The notes under the pieces were generated by a model. It searched no databases. It was not told the DNA's origin and worked only from the letters and a program-made list of their open reading frames with translations. A stretch of 10,625 nucleotides of DNA, taken from assembly GCA_023405875.1 (NCBI GenBank), contig JAEXXN010000510.1, forward strand, positions 1 to 10,625. The letters run 5' to 3'. The position numbers and the translations under genes were made by a program. The first letter of the stretch is position 1, and each line of letters begins with the position of its first letter. Shown in pieces: positions 1 through 6,982 of the stretch. The DNA is from Bacillota bacterium. GTDB lineage: Bacteria; Bacillota; Clostridia; Lutisporales; Lutisporaceae.

Positions 1-270
1 TACCAGTTCAGGATCATCTACACGCCCTGTGACATATATGCTGTCCTTACCTTCATCACTTATGGCCGTAAATGCAATCTGATTATCATTTATCTCTACC
101 GTCTTTACCTTTCCGCTTTCAATCTGTGATAGAAATGTACCGTAGTCCACCTGCGTGATCTGCTCCTTCAGCATGGCGGGAAAGACAAAAGCATTCAGAA
201 ACATCACTATAACAAAGGTCACAATATAAAAATATATTATGGGCTTTTGCGGATTCTTTTTTTCTTTCAT
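1..270 (-). CDS. ftsH: ATP-dependent zinc metalloprotease FtsH, N-terminal part (cut by window edge)
   Basis: Only the first 90 codons are in the window; the gene continues beyond position 1. The protein begins MKEKKNPQKPIIYFYIVTF, a short basic cytoplasmic tail followed by a membrane segment at about residues 11-31. It then enters an extracytoplasmic stretch containing VDYGTFLSQIESGKVKTVEI, which is the typical opening of the FtsH extracellular domain. FtsH is a membrane-anchored AAA+ protease that extracts and degrades membrane and some soluble proteins; its ATPase and HExxH zinc domains would lie outside the window. The ATG at 270 follows GGAGAG at a suitable distance. The gene starts 33 bp after the stop of the marR gene with no hairpin between, so the two are probably co-transcribed. 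The family call rests on the N-terminal domain alone. Confidence 0.85.
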   Translation of the reverse strand, partial: MKEKKNPQKPIIYFYIVTFVIVMFLNAFVFPAMLKEQITQVDYGTFLSQIESGKVKTVEINDNQIAFTAISDEGKDSIYVTGRVDDPELV

Positions 271-303
271 ATTTTATTCTCTCCATCTATAATATTTAAT
301 GCG

Positions 304-750
304 CTATTTTTCAACTCTGTCTATTTTTCTCAGCAATTCGTTTAATTTTTGCAGCCCTGTTATAATATCCTCCAAGTATTCCTCCTCATTGACCAGATAC
401 ATTGAAATAATATCATTACACATTCTGTCTATCTGCATTACCGTTTCTTTACCCTGTTCTGTCAGAACAACCCTGACGACTCTTTCGTCCTCTCTGTTTC
501 TGACGCGTTCAACCAAGCCCTGCCCTTCAAGCTTTTTGCACATGGCGGAAATATTGGTTCCTGCGGCGCATATGCTGTCCGCAAGGCTGCCGACTGTATG
601 AGGTCCGCAATGATAAAGGTCCATAAGGATCCTTGTCTGCATCATTGTAAGCCCATGGCTTTCGCTTATTGGGCTGAATATACAATTCATATTCTCTGTT
701 ATCTTTCTTGTGTAATCCCAGATAATATTTTTGAATTCAGCAACCTCCAT
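304..750 (-). CDS. MarR-family transcriptional regulator
   Basis: This 148-residue protein has the usual MarR length and layout: an N-terminal dimerisation helix (about 1-30), a winged helix-turn-helix (about 35-100) and C-terminal dimerisation helices (105-145). The recognition-helix region is AGTNISAMCKKLEGQGLVER (residues 63-82). The wing carries the family signature RNREDERVVRVVLTEQG, matching the common DxRDxRxxxVxLT pattern. Such proteins are dimeric repressors that leave DNA when they bind a phenolic or lipophilic ligand or when cysteines are oxidised. This one has five cysteines (23, 48, 61, 71, 111), so a thiol switch is possible but not shown. GGAGGAAT lies 6 nt before the ATG. The promoter is covered by large inverted repeats that suggest autoregulation, and ftsH follows directly downstream. 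Confidence 0.9.
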   Translation of the reverse strand: MEVAEFKNIIWDYTRKITENMNCIFSPISESHGLTMMQTRILMDLYHCGPHTVGSLADSICAAGTNISAMCKKLEGQGLVERVRNREDERVVRVVLTEQGKETVMQIDRMCNDIISMYLVNEEEYLEDIITGLQKLNELLRKIDRVEK

Positions 751-765
751 GGTATTCCTCCATTA

Positions 766-820
766 ATCATATTATATATACATTATATATAATATGATAT
801 ATATTTACAATAGTAAATAT
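766..820 (-). promoter_or_regulatory. Probable MarR operator region: two adjacent inverted repeats
   Basis: The first dyad has perfect 15-bp arms, ATCATATTATATATA at 766-780 and its complement at 784-798, around a 3-bp centre. The second is ATATTTAC-AATA-GTAAATAT at 801-820 with 8-bp arms. Together they cover the -35, the spacer, the -10 and the start of the marR transcript. MarR proteins typically bind AT-rich dyads of this kind in their own promoters. The assignment to this MarR is inference from position. Confidence 0.5.
782..810 (-). promoter_or_regulatory. marR-ftsH promoter
   Basis: On the minus strand TTGTAA (805-810) and a perfect TATAAT (782-787) are separated by 17 bp. Transcription should begin near 775, about 25 nt before the marR start codon. 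An alternative overlapping pair, TTTACT-17-TATTAT, exists in the same AT-rich stretch, so the exact start is not certain. Confidence 0.6.
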
Positions 821-821
821 T

Positions 822-865
822 AAAAGGCTCAACAAACGGAATATTTCCGAAGGTTGAGCCCTTTT
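822..865 (-). terminator. Rho-independent terminator after the histidine kinase gene
   Basis: GGCTCAAC (826-833) pairs with GTTGAGCC (853-860), and an inner CGGAA-TAT-TTCCG stem extends the hairpin. AAAA on one side and CTTTT on the other give T-runs in both directions. The kinase gene ends at 871, so the minus-strand reading is the expected one. The structure may also stop plus-strand transcription. Confidence 0.85.
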
Positions 866-870
866 CTCCA

Positions 871-2217
871 TTATTTTCCCGGAAGCACTATCCTGAATTC
901 AGCTCCCTTCGGCACAGTGTTGGCAGCTTGTATCCGCCCATTGTGACCGGTTATGATCGCCTTTACTATTGCAAGGCCGATTCCGGTTCCGCCCTTTTCT
1001 CCCTTATAGAACCGCTCAAACACCTTGCTTTCTTCTCCCGGCTTGAAGCCCGGACCGTCGTCTGTAATAGTGATTTCAACAGCTTCATTCCGAGCTTCCC
1101 ATTTTATTGCGATCTCCTTTTCAGCATAGCGTATACAATTGCTGAGAATATTGATCAAAGCCCGCTCAAGCTTTTCTCTGTCAAAAGCTCCGCTGCAGGA
1201 GCCGTCCCCTTCTGTCTCCAGCTTCAGCCCTTTAGCGTCAGCCAAAGCCTTTACGCTTTTAATGCTTTGCTCAATGATTTCCTGTATCCCGGTATTTTCA
1301 AAATGAAAGGCTTCCTCTATATTGTCCAGCTTGGCGAGATATATCATTTCATCTACGATTCTCTTCAGCCTCCCGCTTTCATCGATGATAACATCAAGGC
1401 TGTGCTGCAGCTCATCTCCTTCAACGATTCCGTCTTTTATGGCTTCAGCATAGCCCTGTATCGACATCAAAGGAGTTTTCAGCTCGTGGGAGCTGTTCTG
1501 CAGGAATCTCTTTTGCTGAACATCATAAGCCTTCAACCTCTGAAGCATGCTTTCAAAGCATTCGGCCAGCTCCTGAATTTCGTCGCCGGTTTCAATTTTA
1601 AGCTCCTGTGGAGCATTTTTAAGAGAAAACCTGCTCATATAAGCTTTCAGCTTACCTATAGGCCTTGTAAGCCCCCGCTGAAAAAACATACCCAGGATTA
1701 CGGCGGCCACACCTCCCATAATCAGGCTCAAAAGCTGTGTTCTGTTCATTACGCGGCTTAGCTTCCTGATATCCTCCACTTTGGTAAACAAAAGCACATG
1801 GCCTTTTACTTCTCCATTTTTTGAAAGGATGGGCTCTCTCTCGGAGACATATCCCGCAGCCTTTATTCGCTTGTTGTTCGCCAGGGCCTGAAGCACTTTT
1901 TTGTCTTTCTCCTCCAGATTGCTGTATATTATTTTATTATCATTGCTTAAAACAATCACCTTGGAATCAATGAATTGCCCGTTGATCCGCATCTGGCGTT
2001 TTGCCAGCAGATTAGGCCTCAGCTCTCCCTCACGGATCGGTATTTTCTCCAGAGTAACCGCTACAGCCTTAGCTTCCGACTTCAATACCCCCTTGGCTTC
2101 ATTGATGAGATATCTATGAAGCAGCACCCTGAAGGCTGTTCCGGTTACAACCAGAACCGTGGCCAAAAGAATCATATATGTGATTAACAGCTTATTGCCG
2201 ATTTTCATTTTAATCAT
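871..2217 (-). CDS. Membrane sensor histidine kinase (two-component system)
   Basis: This 448-residue kinase has a first membrane segment at about 8-32, an extracellular sensor loop of about 130 residues (33-160) and a second membrane segment at about 162-179. A HAMP linker (180-232) leads to the HisKA dimerisation domain with the phospho-accepting histidine in NSSHELKTPL (H244). The HATPase_c domain shows the N box (N356, N360), the G1 box DDGPG (386-390) and the G2 box GTGIGLAI (from 410), so it should be active. The sensor loop matches no family I can name, so the stimulus is unknown. The start codon overlaps the end of the response regulator gene by 8 bp, which implies translational coupling; a second ATG three codons in is also possible. 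A strong terminator follows the stop codon. Confidence 0.95.
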   Translation of the reverse strand: MIKMKIGNKLLITYMILLATVLVVTGTAFRVLLHRYLINEAKGVLKSEAKAVAVTLEKIPIREGELRPNLLAKRQMRINGQFIDSKVIVLSNDNKIIYSNLEEKDKKVLQALANNKRIKAAGYVSEREPILSKNGEVKGHVLLFTKVEDIRKLSRVMNRTQLLSLIMGGVAAVILGMFFQRGLTRPIGKLKAYMSRFSLKNAPQELKIETGDEIQELAECFESMLQRLKAYDVQQKRFLQNSSHELKTPLMSIQGYAEAIKDGIVEGDELQHSLDVIIDESGRLKRIVDEMIYLAKLDNIEEAFHFENTGIQEIIEQSIKSVKALADAKGLKLETEGDGSCSGAFDREKLERALINILSNCIRYAEKEIAIKWEARNEAVEITITDDGPGFKPGEESKVFERFYKGEKGGTGIGLAIVKAIITGHNGRIQAANTVPKGAEFRIVLPGK

Positions 2218-2887
2218 CTATCCGGTACCCATAGCCCCACACAGTTTTTATCTCCAGGGAAGCGCCTGCTTCAGCAAGCTTTTTCCTTAACCTCTTGACC
2301 AGATCATCTATTACTCTGATATCCCCTGTAAAAGCATAGCCCCATACCTTCTCAAGCAGCTGCTCCCTTGTAAAGGGCAGGTTTTTGTTCAGCAGCAGGA
2401 ACTCAAGAAGCTCATATTCCTTTGCGGTAAGCTTCAGCTCTTTACCCTCCGCTTCGGCATACCTTCTCCGGCGCTCTATTTTCAAATTCTTTGCAGACAG
2501 CTCCTCATTCCTGATCCCATCGCCCTTTTCCAATCGCCTCATTATGTTCTTTATCCTGACAACAAGCTCCCGGGGACTGAAAGGCTTCGACATATAATCA
2601 TCGGCACCGAGCTCCAGGCCCAGTATCCTGTCCAGCTCTTCGTCCCAGGCAGATACAAACACAATGGGGATTTCGGTGTTTTTTCGTATTTCCCTGCATA
2701 ATTCCAGTCCGTCAATTCCGGGCATCATTATATCCAGCACCAGCAGGTCCGGCTTCAGACGCGTGATTTCATTCACAACATTTTGTGCGCTTTCAAAGGT
2801 AGTGACCGAAAAGCCCTCTTTTTCCAGGTACTTGCGGATAAGATCCCTTATATTCCGCTCATCGTCTATCACAAAAATATGCTTCAT
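2210..2887 (-). CDS. OmpR/PhoB-family response regulator
   Basis: The 225-residue protein has a receiver domain (1-115) with the acidic pair D8/D9, the phospho-acceptor D52 in VLDIMMPGIDG, the switch serine S79 and the conserved K101 in the SKPF motif. An acidic linker leads to a C-terminal winged helix (about 130-225) of the Trans_reg_C type ending in VWGYGYRIDD. It is the partner of the overlapping kinase gene and binds DNA, typically at tandem direct repeats. GGAGGCGG lies 6 nt before the ATG. It is the first gene of its operon, with probable regulatory repeats upstream at 2948-2978. The nearby exported-protein promoter has direct repeats of a kind this family binds, so that gene is a candidate target (inference). 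Confidence 0.97.
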   Translation of the reverse strand: MKHIFVIDDERNIRDLIRKYLEKEGFSVTTFESAQNVVNEITRLKPDLLVLDIMMPGIDGLELCREIRKNTEIPIVFVSAWDEELDRILGLELGADDYMSKPFSPRELVVRIKNIMRRLEKGDGIRNEELSAKNLKIERRRRYAEAEGKELKLTAKEYELLEFLLLNKNLPFTREQLLEKVWGYAFTGDIRVIDDLVKRLRKKLAEAGASLEIKTVWGYGYRIDD

Positions 2888-2932
2888 AAAATCCGCCTCC
2901 GTTTCTGATTAATCTATAGTATAACAAGCTAA

Positions 2933-2978
2933 ATTATAACGCATCAGTAGAAAATTTTTCGGTTGTAGAAAAGTTTTC
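2933..2978 (-). promoter_or_regulatory. Candidate promoter and operator of the response regulator operon
   Basis: A TATAAT lies at 2933-2938 on the minus strand, about 46 bp before the start codon, but its -35 region is poor. Overlapping and upstream of that -35 position are two near-identical 13-mers, TAGAAAATTTTTC (2948-2960) and TAGAAAAGTTTTC (2966-2978), 18 bp apart. Each contains a GAAAANTTTTC palindrome. A weak alternative -10, TATACT, is at 2918-2923. The combination suggests a regulated promoter, but no regulator can be named. Confidence 0.35.
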
Positions 2979-2991
2979 TTCCCTTTGCGTG

Positions 2992-3085
2992 TTTCAACGA
3001 GGCGGGTGATATGCTCACCCCCTGATGAAAAAATAAAGCGGTACCCGCCACACATAGTGGTGGGGGACATCTTTCGCCTTGTTAT
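2992..3085. repeat. Structured repeat element, copy 1
   Basis: This is one of two related elements in the window; the other is at 7123-7216. It is bounded by AACGAGGC (2996-3003) and GCCTTGTT (3076-3083), which pair with one G-U if the plus strand is the RNA and with an A-C mismatch if the minus strand is. Inside are a hairpin GGGTGA-TATGC-TCACCC and a second hairpin CCCGCCAC-ACATA-GTGGTGGG, the latter again with one G-U on the plus strand only. Blocks shared with copy 2 are TTTCAACGAGGCGGG, GATATGCTCACC, AAAGCGGTACCC and GTGGGGGACATCTTT. It sits between the terminator of the exported-protein gene and the response regulator promoter. Structured RNA gene, guide-RNA-like scaffold or MITE remain open; no family is recognised. 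Confidence 0.6.
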
Positions 3086-3093
3086 AACAGAAA

Positions 3094-3129
3094 TTAAGGC
3101 GGAAAGCTTGCAGCAAGTATCCGCCTTAA
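3094..3129 (-). terminator. Rho-independent terminator after the exported-protein gene
   Basis: TTAAGGCGGA (3094-3103) pairs perfectly with TCCGCCTTAA (3120-3129), and an inner CTTG/CAAG extends the stem. On the minus strand the hairpin is followed by TTTCTGTT, a modest T-rich tail. It lies 10 bp beyond the stop codon at 3140. Confidence 0.8.
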
Positions 3130-3139
3130 CAGGTATTCC

Positions 3140-3676
3140 TTATGAAAGAATGTCTATGAGCTTATCCAGCACCTGGAGCTTGCTCTCTTTCTTGTCATTT
3201 ATCGAGCTATGTGCATTTATCAGCTTTTCAAGCTCTGAATGGGCTGTCCCGGTGTCGCCGCTTTTTACTGCTTCCCTGAAGGCTTTTCTTGCTGCTGCGG
3301 CCTGTTCATGCAGGACTTTGATCTCATCCTTCAGAGGTTTTAGCTGCGCTCTTTCTTCCTTTGCAGCTTTCAAGGCTTCCTTGTCTCCGGCCTCCCTGGC
3401 AGCGATCAGAAGGTCCACCAGCTTATCCTGCCTCTCGATAACCTGTATCCTCAACTGATTTCTTTCAATTCTAAGGTCATTGATCCGGTGTATTTCATCT
3501 GAGAATTCCTTCAGCTTCCCCGCTTTCAGCCTGTCTGCCCTTGAACCCTGCCCTTCTTCAAGCAGGCTCTCCATCAGGGTATCCTTCAAAGTATCCGCCG
3601 GCTCCTCAGCATAGGTGGCAATGGTTCCTCCCAGCATCATCAATCCGACCAGAAGTAAAGTTATTATTTTTTTCAT
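3140..3676 (-). CDS. Exported helical protein of unknown function
   Basis: The 178-residue protein starts with a clear signal peptide: MKK, a hydrophobic core at residues 4-20, and probable cleavage after TYA (residue 23). No lipobox cysteine is visible. The mature part is almost entirely charged and predicted helical, rich in K, E, A, L and R, with long coiled-coil-like stretches at about 65-145 and no cysteine. I do not recognise a family. A periplasm-like or wall-associated helical protein reminiscent of stress-induced envelope proteins is one guess, without a motif to support it. AAGGAGAGC precedes the ATG. It lies downstream of the DUF4153 gene but has its own promoter with PhoP-like repeats and its own terminator, so it is probably expressed as a single regulated gene next to the two-component genes. 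Confidence 0.8.
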   Translation of the reverse strand: MKKIITLLLVGLMMLGGTIATYAEEPADTLKDTLMESLLEEGQGSRADRLKAGKLKEFSDEIHRINDLRIERNQLRIQVIERQDKLVDLLIAAREAGDKEALKAAKEERAQLKPLKDEIKVLHEQAAAARKAFREAVKSGDTGTAHSELEKLINAHSSINDKKESKLQVLDKLIDILS

Positions 3677-3719
3677 TTTGCAGCTCTCCTTATTTATTGT
3701 ATTTTGTGTTTACAATTTT

Positions 3720-3775
3720 ATTATAAAGAGAGCTTATGGAATAACCGTGTTGAATTTATGTGAAAAGTGTGTGAA
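3720..3775 (-). promoter_or_regulatory. Exported-protein promoter with three PhoP-like direct repeats
   Basis: On the minus strand TTCACA (3770-3775), TTCACA (3759-3764) and TTCAAC (3749-3754) follow one another at 11- and 10-bp spacing. They end just upstream of the -35 position, where only a poor ACGGTT is found, 17 bp before a perfect TATAAT at 3720-3725. The Bacillus PhoP box is known as direct TT(A/C)ACA repeats with about 11-bp period, so the spacing and sequence fit an OmpR/PhoB-type activator. The actual regulator is not shown by sequence. Confidence 0.45.
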
Positions 3776-3786
3776 AATGGCTTTCT

Positions 3787-5574
3787 TTATTTTATTGTTA
3801 TAAGGACATATAAATCCGCATTGTAGAATACACTGTCCGGGCTTTTGTTTATTGTTGCATTAAGGACAATGACCTTTAGCTTTACCGAGCCGTTTTCCTT
3901 TAAAAAAGTTGCTTCCTCCAGGTTAATGCTGCCTTTTCCGCTGTTGTAGCCGGAAAATCTGTCGAATATCTCCTTTGCCGAGAAGCGTATCAGCTCCTGA
4001 CCCCCTTCTGCTGTAAGGAATATGTCTCCTTGTCCCTCTGCGGTATACTTATTCAGGGTATATTTCATATTTCCTTCTGTTATGTCGCATATCTTTTGAG
4101 TTATTCTGCCGCCGTTCATATCGACAGCAAAATTTACAAAGGTGTCATAGCCCTTTATATCTATAGGCTTCTGCTGCTCAAGCACCATGTATACATTTTC
4201 GTAGGAATTCCCCGGAAGCTCATATTCATTGAAGCCGAACAGCCTGTAAAAGCCGTTGTAGCTGTCGTAGTCCTCAGGCATCCATTCAAGCCTGTCTGTA
4301 TATTCCATCATCCTCAGGTAACCGAAGGCCTGGGCTATGATTTTTTTGTCTTCCTCAGGGATTGCTCCATTGGGTACTACACTTCCATTTACAAGCATGT
4401 TGTTTTTCACCAGCACTCTCTCAAGCCTGCCGGTCTGGCTTGCCCGGCTCATGGTAAATGCATCCGACGGAGGAATAATTGATATTATGGCAAAGACTAT
4501 GAGCAGTGCTGCAACTATCCCGTTTTTTCTCACAGGTACGATACTCAGGATAACTCCTGAGACAGCGGCAAAAATACCGAAAAGTATGACATAGTAGCGG
4601 GTATGTGTCAAGCCTGTATCCCCCAGGCTGATTACTGAAGAAACGATCTGGAATAACACTATCGGAACCAACAGCTTAGGGAATATGCCCCTGAAAAACA
4701 GCGCGAATCTGTTCTCCAGCCCGCTTGCCAATATATACAGCAATATTACCGTAATTGAATATGATACCAGCATAGGCTCCAATAAATTATCCGTCCAGAA
4801 CCTTCCTCCGATATTCCTGAGGATATAAATAACCAGGATAACGGTAAATACAGACAACAGCGGAATTATAATGTTGGAAATAAGTATTTCCAGAAATCTG
4901 GGGCAATGAGCCCCTTTGTTTACTTTTTCCTCTTTGCTTTCTGCAAGCGCCTTATCCCTCCCCCTGTCAACCTCTCCCGGAAAAGCGGGGATAAGGGATA
5001 AAAAGTACATTGGCGCAAACAGGATAAAATCGATATTGGCTGTGTGTGAATAGGCAGCTCCGTTCACACTGAACAGAAGCCGGTCAATTGCTGTTATTAT
5101 AATGCTTATTCCCGCCATAATAACACCGGAAAAAAGCAGCGAGTTAAAAAGGGCTTTAAACGCAAGCATAAAGCTCTCATTAAAGCTTATGCTACTCTTT
5201 ATAACAGGCACCCAAATAAAAGCAACCAGCAGCGCAAACAAAGCAACTGATGTTCTGATGCCGATCTCGACGCCCAGCCTGGGGGCCGGCATAATAACAA
5301 GATAATATCCGGAAGTAAGAACAAGAGCCGCTCCCATCAATATCCATCGGTGTGCCGATTTATAAAAGAAGCGCTCATAGGCTACCTGCATGACCATGCT
5401 TAAAAATGCTCCAACCACAAATGTAATAAGGAGCTTTGAGTAATCCTTACCTGTGCTTATATCAACAGCATTTACCGCTGCTGCTGCAGCCAGGAACAAA
5501 GCTGTTACAGGATAACGGCCTAAGGCAGCATTCAACCCGCTGAGCATGTCTTGCAGCTTTCTTATCTGTTTCAT
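3787..5574 (-). CDS. DUF4153-type multi-pass membrane protein
   Basis: This is a protein of 595 residues if read from the ATG at 5574. That start is preferred because GAAAGGA sits 9 nt before it, whereas it abuts the other in-frame ATG at 5583. The N-terminal 370 residues contain about ten or eleven hydrophobic segments. A charged cytoplasmic loop (about 200-226, rich in K and E) splits them into two groups. Right after the last segment comes PPSDAFTMSRASQTGRLERVL, matching my recollection of the DUF4153 hallmark (AFxxSxxSQxxRLE). A soluble C-terminal domain of about 220 residues follows and is unusual only in being largely featureless. The function of the family is unknown. The gene begins 43 bp after the MATE stop codon with no terminator between, so it is likely in the same operon. 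No close hairpin follows its own stop codon. Confidence 0.85.
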   Translation of the reverse strand: MKQIRKLQDMLSGLNAALGRYPVTALFLAAAAAVNAVDISTGKDYSKLLITFVVGAFLSMVMQVAYERFFYKSAHRWILMGAALVLTSGYYLVIMPAPRLGVEIGIRTSVALFALLVAFIWVPVIKSSISFNESFMLAFKALFNSLLFSGVIMAGISIIITAIDRLLFSVNGAAYSHTANIDFILFAPMYFLSLIPAFPGEVDRGRDKALAESKEEKVNKGAHCPRFLEILISNIIIPLLSVFTVILVIYILRNIGGRFWTDNLLEPMLVSYSITVILLYILASGLENRFALFFRGIFPKLLVPIVLFQIVSSVISLGDTGLTHTRYYVILFGIFAAVSGVILSIVPVRKNGIVAALLIVFAIISIIPPSDAFTMSRASQTGRLERVLVKNNMLVNGSVVPNGAIPEEDKKIIAQAFGYLRMMEYTDRLEWMPEDYDSYNGFYRLFGFNEYELPGNSYENVYMVLEQQKPIDIKGYDTFVNFAVDMNGGRITQKICDITEGNMKYTLNKYTAEGQGDIFLTAEGGQELIRFSAKEIFDRFSGYNSGKGSINLEEATFLKENGSVKLKVIVLNATINKSPDSVFYNADLYVLITIK

Positions 5575-5617
5575 TCCTATCATTCCTTTCGATATGGTTA
5601 TTATTGTTATTCTATTG

Positions 5618-6982
5618 TCACTTTATTCTGATATGCTTCCATCGTCCTGTTCTGAACCTTGCATAGACAAACAACCATCTTACAAACTGATCCACAAATA
5701 CCGCAAGCCATGCCCCCATCAGGCCCAAACCGATAATATCCACGAATACATGGGCCAGAACGACTCTTATCAGTATGACACCCGCAAAGGTACCGACCAT
5801 AGGCCAGAAGGTGTCTCCTGCACCTCTCAAGCCCCCTGCCAGAATAAGCTGTGAAGATTGGAAGGGCTGAACCAGCGCTATTATCTTCAAAGCCATTGAA
5901 GCGCTTTCAATAATATTGGGGTCCCTGGAATACAGGCTTACGAGCTGGGGACCGAAGAAGAAGAATATTACAGCCATAAAGCTTGAAATCATAGATCCCA
6001 ATCTTCGCGTTTCTTTTGCGTAGGCTTCGGCTTCCTTGGATTCATCTGCTCCAAGGCTCCTGCCTATCAATGCCGAAGCCGCTATTCCAAAGGCTTGCCC
6101 CGGCTGAAAGGAAAGCCCCAGTATATTCAAGGCTATCTGATGGGCCGCAAACACAACAGTTCCCAACCCGGCAACTATTTTTACAAATAAGAGTACCCCT
6201 ACTCTCAATATCATCTGCTCCAGTGATGCCGGTACTCCGATCTTTACGAGGTTATACATTATCTGCCTGTCAATAGCAAAGGGTTTTCTGATATTAAATG
6301 TAAGAATGCTCTTCCCCTTTATCAGATATCCGAATAAAAGTACACTTGCTACTACATTGGATACAGCGGTAGACAAGCCTGAACCGGTTACGCCAAGCTC
6401 GGGGAATCCCAGAAGCCCGTATATAAGCAGAGCATTTCCGATAACATTGAGAAAGTTGGCCTTAAGATTTATCTTCATGGGTATCCTGGTTTCACCGATA
6501 CCCCTCAGCGCGGCAGATATTGACATGTTAAAGGATTGGAATATGAAGCCGATCATTATCAACCTGAAATAATTCCTGCCGATTTGCAGGGTATCGGCCT
6601 GTGCACCCAGGAAGACCATAATTGAGTCGGTAAATACTATCCCCAATACTGATAAAGGAATTACCAGCAGCATACTCAAAAGCATAACATGCTTCAGGGT
6701 GTCTTCTATCCTGTGCGTCTGCCCTGAGCCCAGATATCTGGCAACCATGGCTGTCCCGCCTACATTCAGAGCCTGGACAAGTGACAGTCCGACGAGTAAA
6801 GGCTGGTTTGTCATCCCCACAGCCGCAACGGACGCTGCCGCTAACGAATTGTCGCTTATTCTTCCCAGCATTATCATGTCCACCATGCCGAAAAGGGTCC
6901 CCAGAAGGAGCTCTATCAGAACAGGCCATGCTATGTTTATAACCGATTCTCTTATGGGGCTTTTCTCTATATGATAAGTCAT
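5618..6982 (-). CDS. MATE family efflux transporter
   Basis: A 454-residue protein with twelve hydrophobic segments in two homologous halves, the standard MATE length. The first half shows GMVDMIMLGRISDNSLAAAS in TM1-TM2 with the conserved aspartate D35, and AMVARYLGSGQ after TM2. The second half shows RVGVLLFVKIVAGLGTVVFAA and the loop ALIGRSLGADESKEAEAY. MATE pumps export cationic drugs or metabolites using a Na+ or H+ gradient; the substrate cannot be told from sequence. A longer frame exists from a TTG at 7015, but the ATG at 6982 is preferred because it gives the family length; upstream is only a loosely spaced, purine-rich GGAG. It appears to be the first gene of an operon with the DUF4153 gene. 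Confidence 0.95.
   Translation of the reverse strand: MTYHIEKSPIRESVINIAWPVLIELLLGTLFGMVDMIMLGRISDNSLAAASVAAVGMTNQPLLVGLSLVQALNVGGTAMVARYLGSGQTHRIEDTLKHVMLLSMLLVIPLSVLGIVFTDSIMVFLGAQADTLQIGRNYFRLIMIGFIFQSFNMSISAALRGIGETRIPMKINLKANFLNVIGNALLIYGLLGFPELGVTGSGLSTAVSNVVASVLLFGYLIKGKSILTFNIRKPFAIDRQIMYNLVKIGVPASLEQMILRVGVLLFVKIVAGLGTVVFAAHQIALNILGLSFQPGQAFGIAASALIGRSLGADESKEAEAYAKETRRLGSMISSFMAVIFFFFGPQLVSLYSRDPNIIESASMALKIIALVQPFQSSQLILAGGLRGAGDTFWPMVGTFAGVILIRVVLAHVFVDIIGLGLMGAWLAVFVDQFVRWLFVYARFRTGRWKHIRIK

Noticed and set aside
928..1761. 277-codon open frame on the plus strand inside the histidine kinase gene
   Set aside because: It is fully antisense to a kinase with all catalytic motifs, has no ribosome binding site and shows no recognisable domain.
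2991..3005. GTTTCAACGAGG, resembling the start of a CRISPR repeat
   Set aside because: Only two distant copies about 4.1 kb apart exist, with no regularly spaced array and no cas gene in the window.
3012..3036. CTGATGA followed by AAA in element copy 1, resembling a hammerhead ribozyme core
   Set aside because: The stretch is not conserved in copy 2 and the flanking stems required for a hammerhead do not form.
3038..3046. GGGTACCGC on the minus strand of the repeat elements, resembling the T-box UGGNACCGC motif
   Set aside because: The base that must pair with the tRNA end (U of UGGN) is G in both copies, and no specifier stem or AGUA loop is visible upstream.
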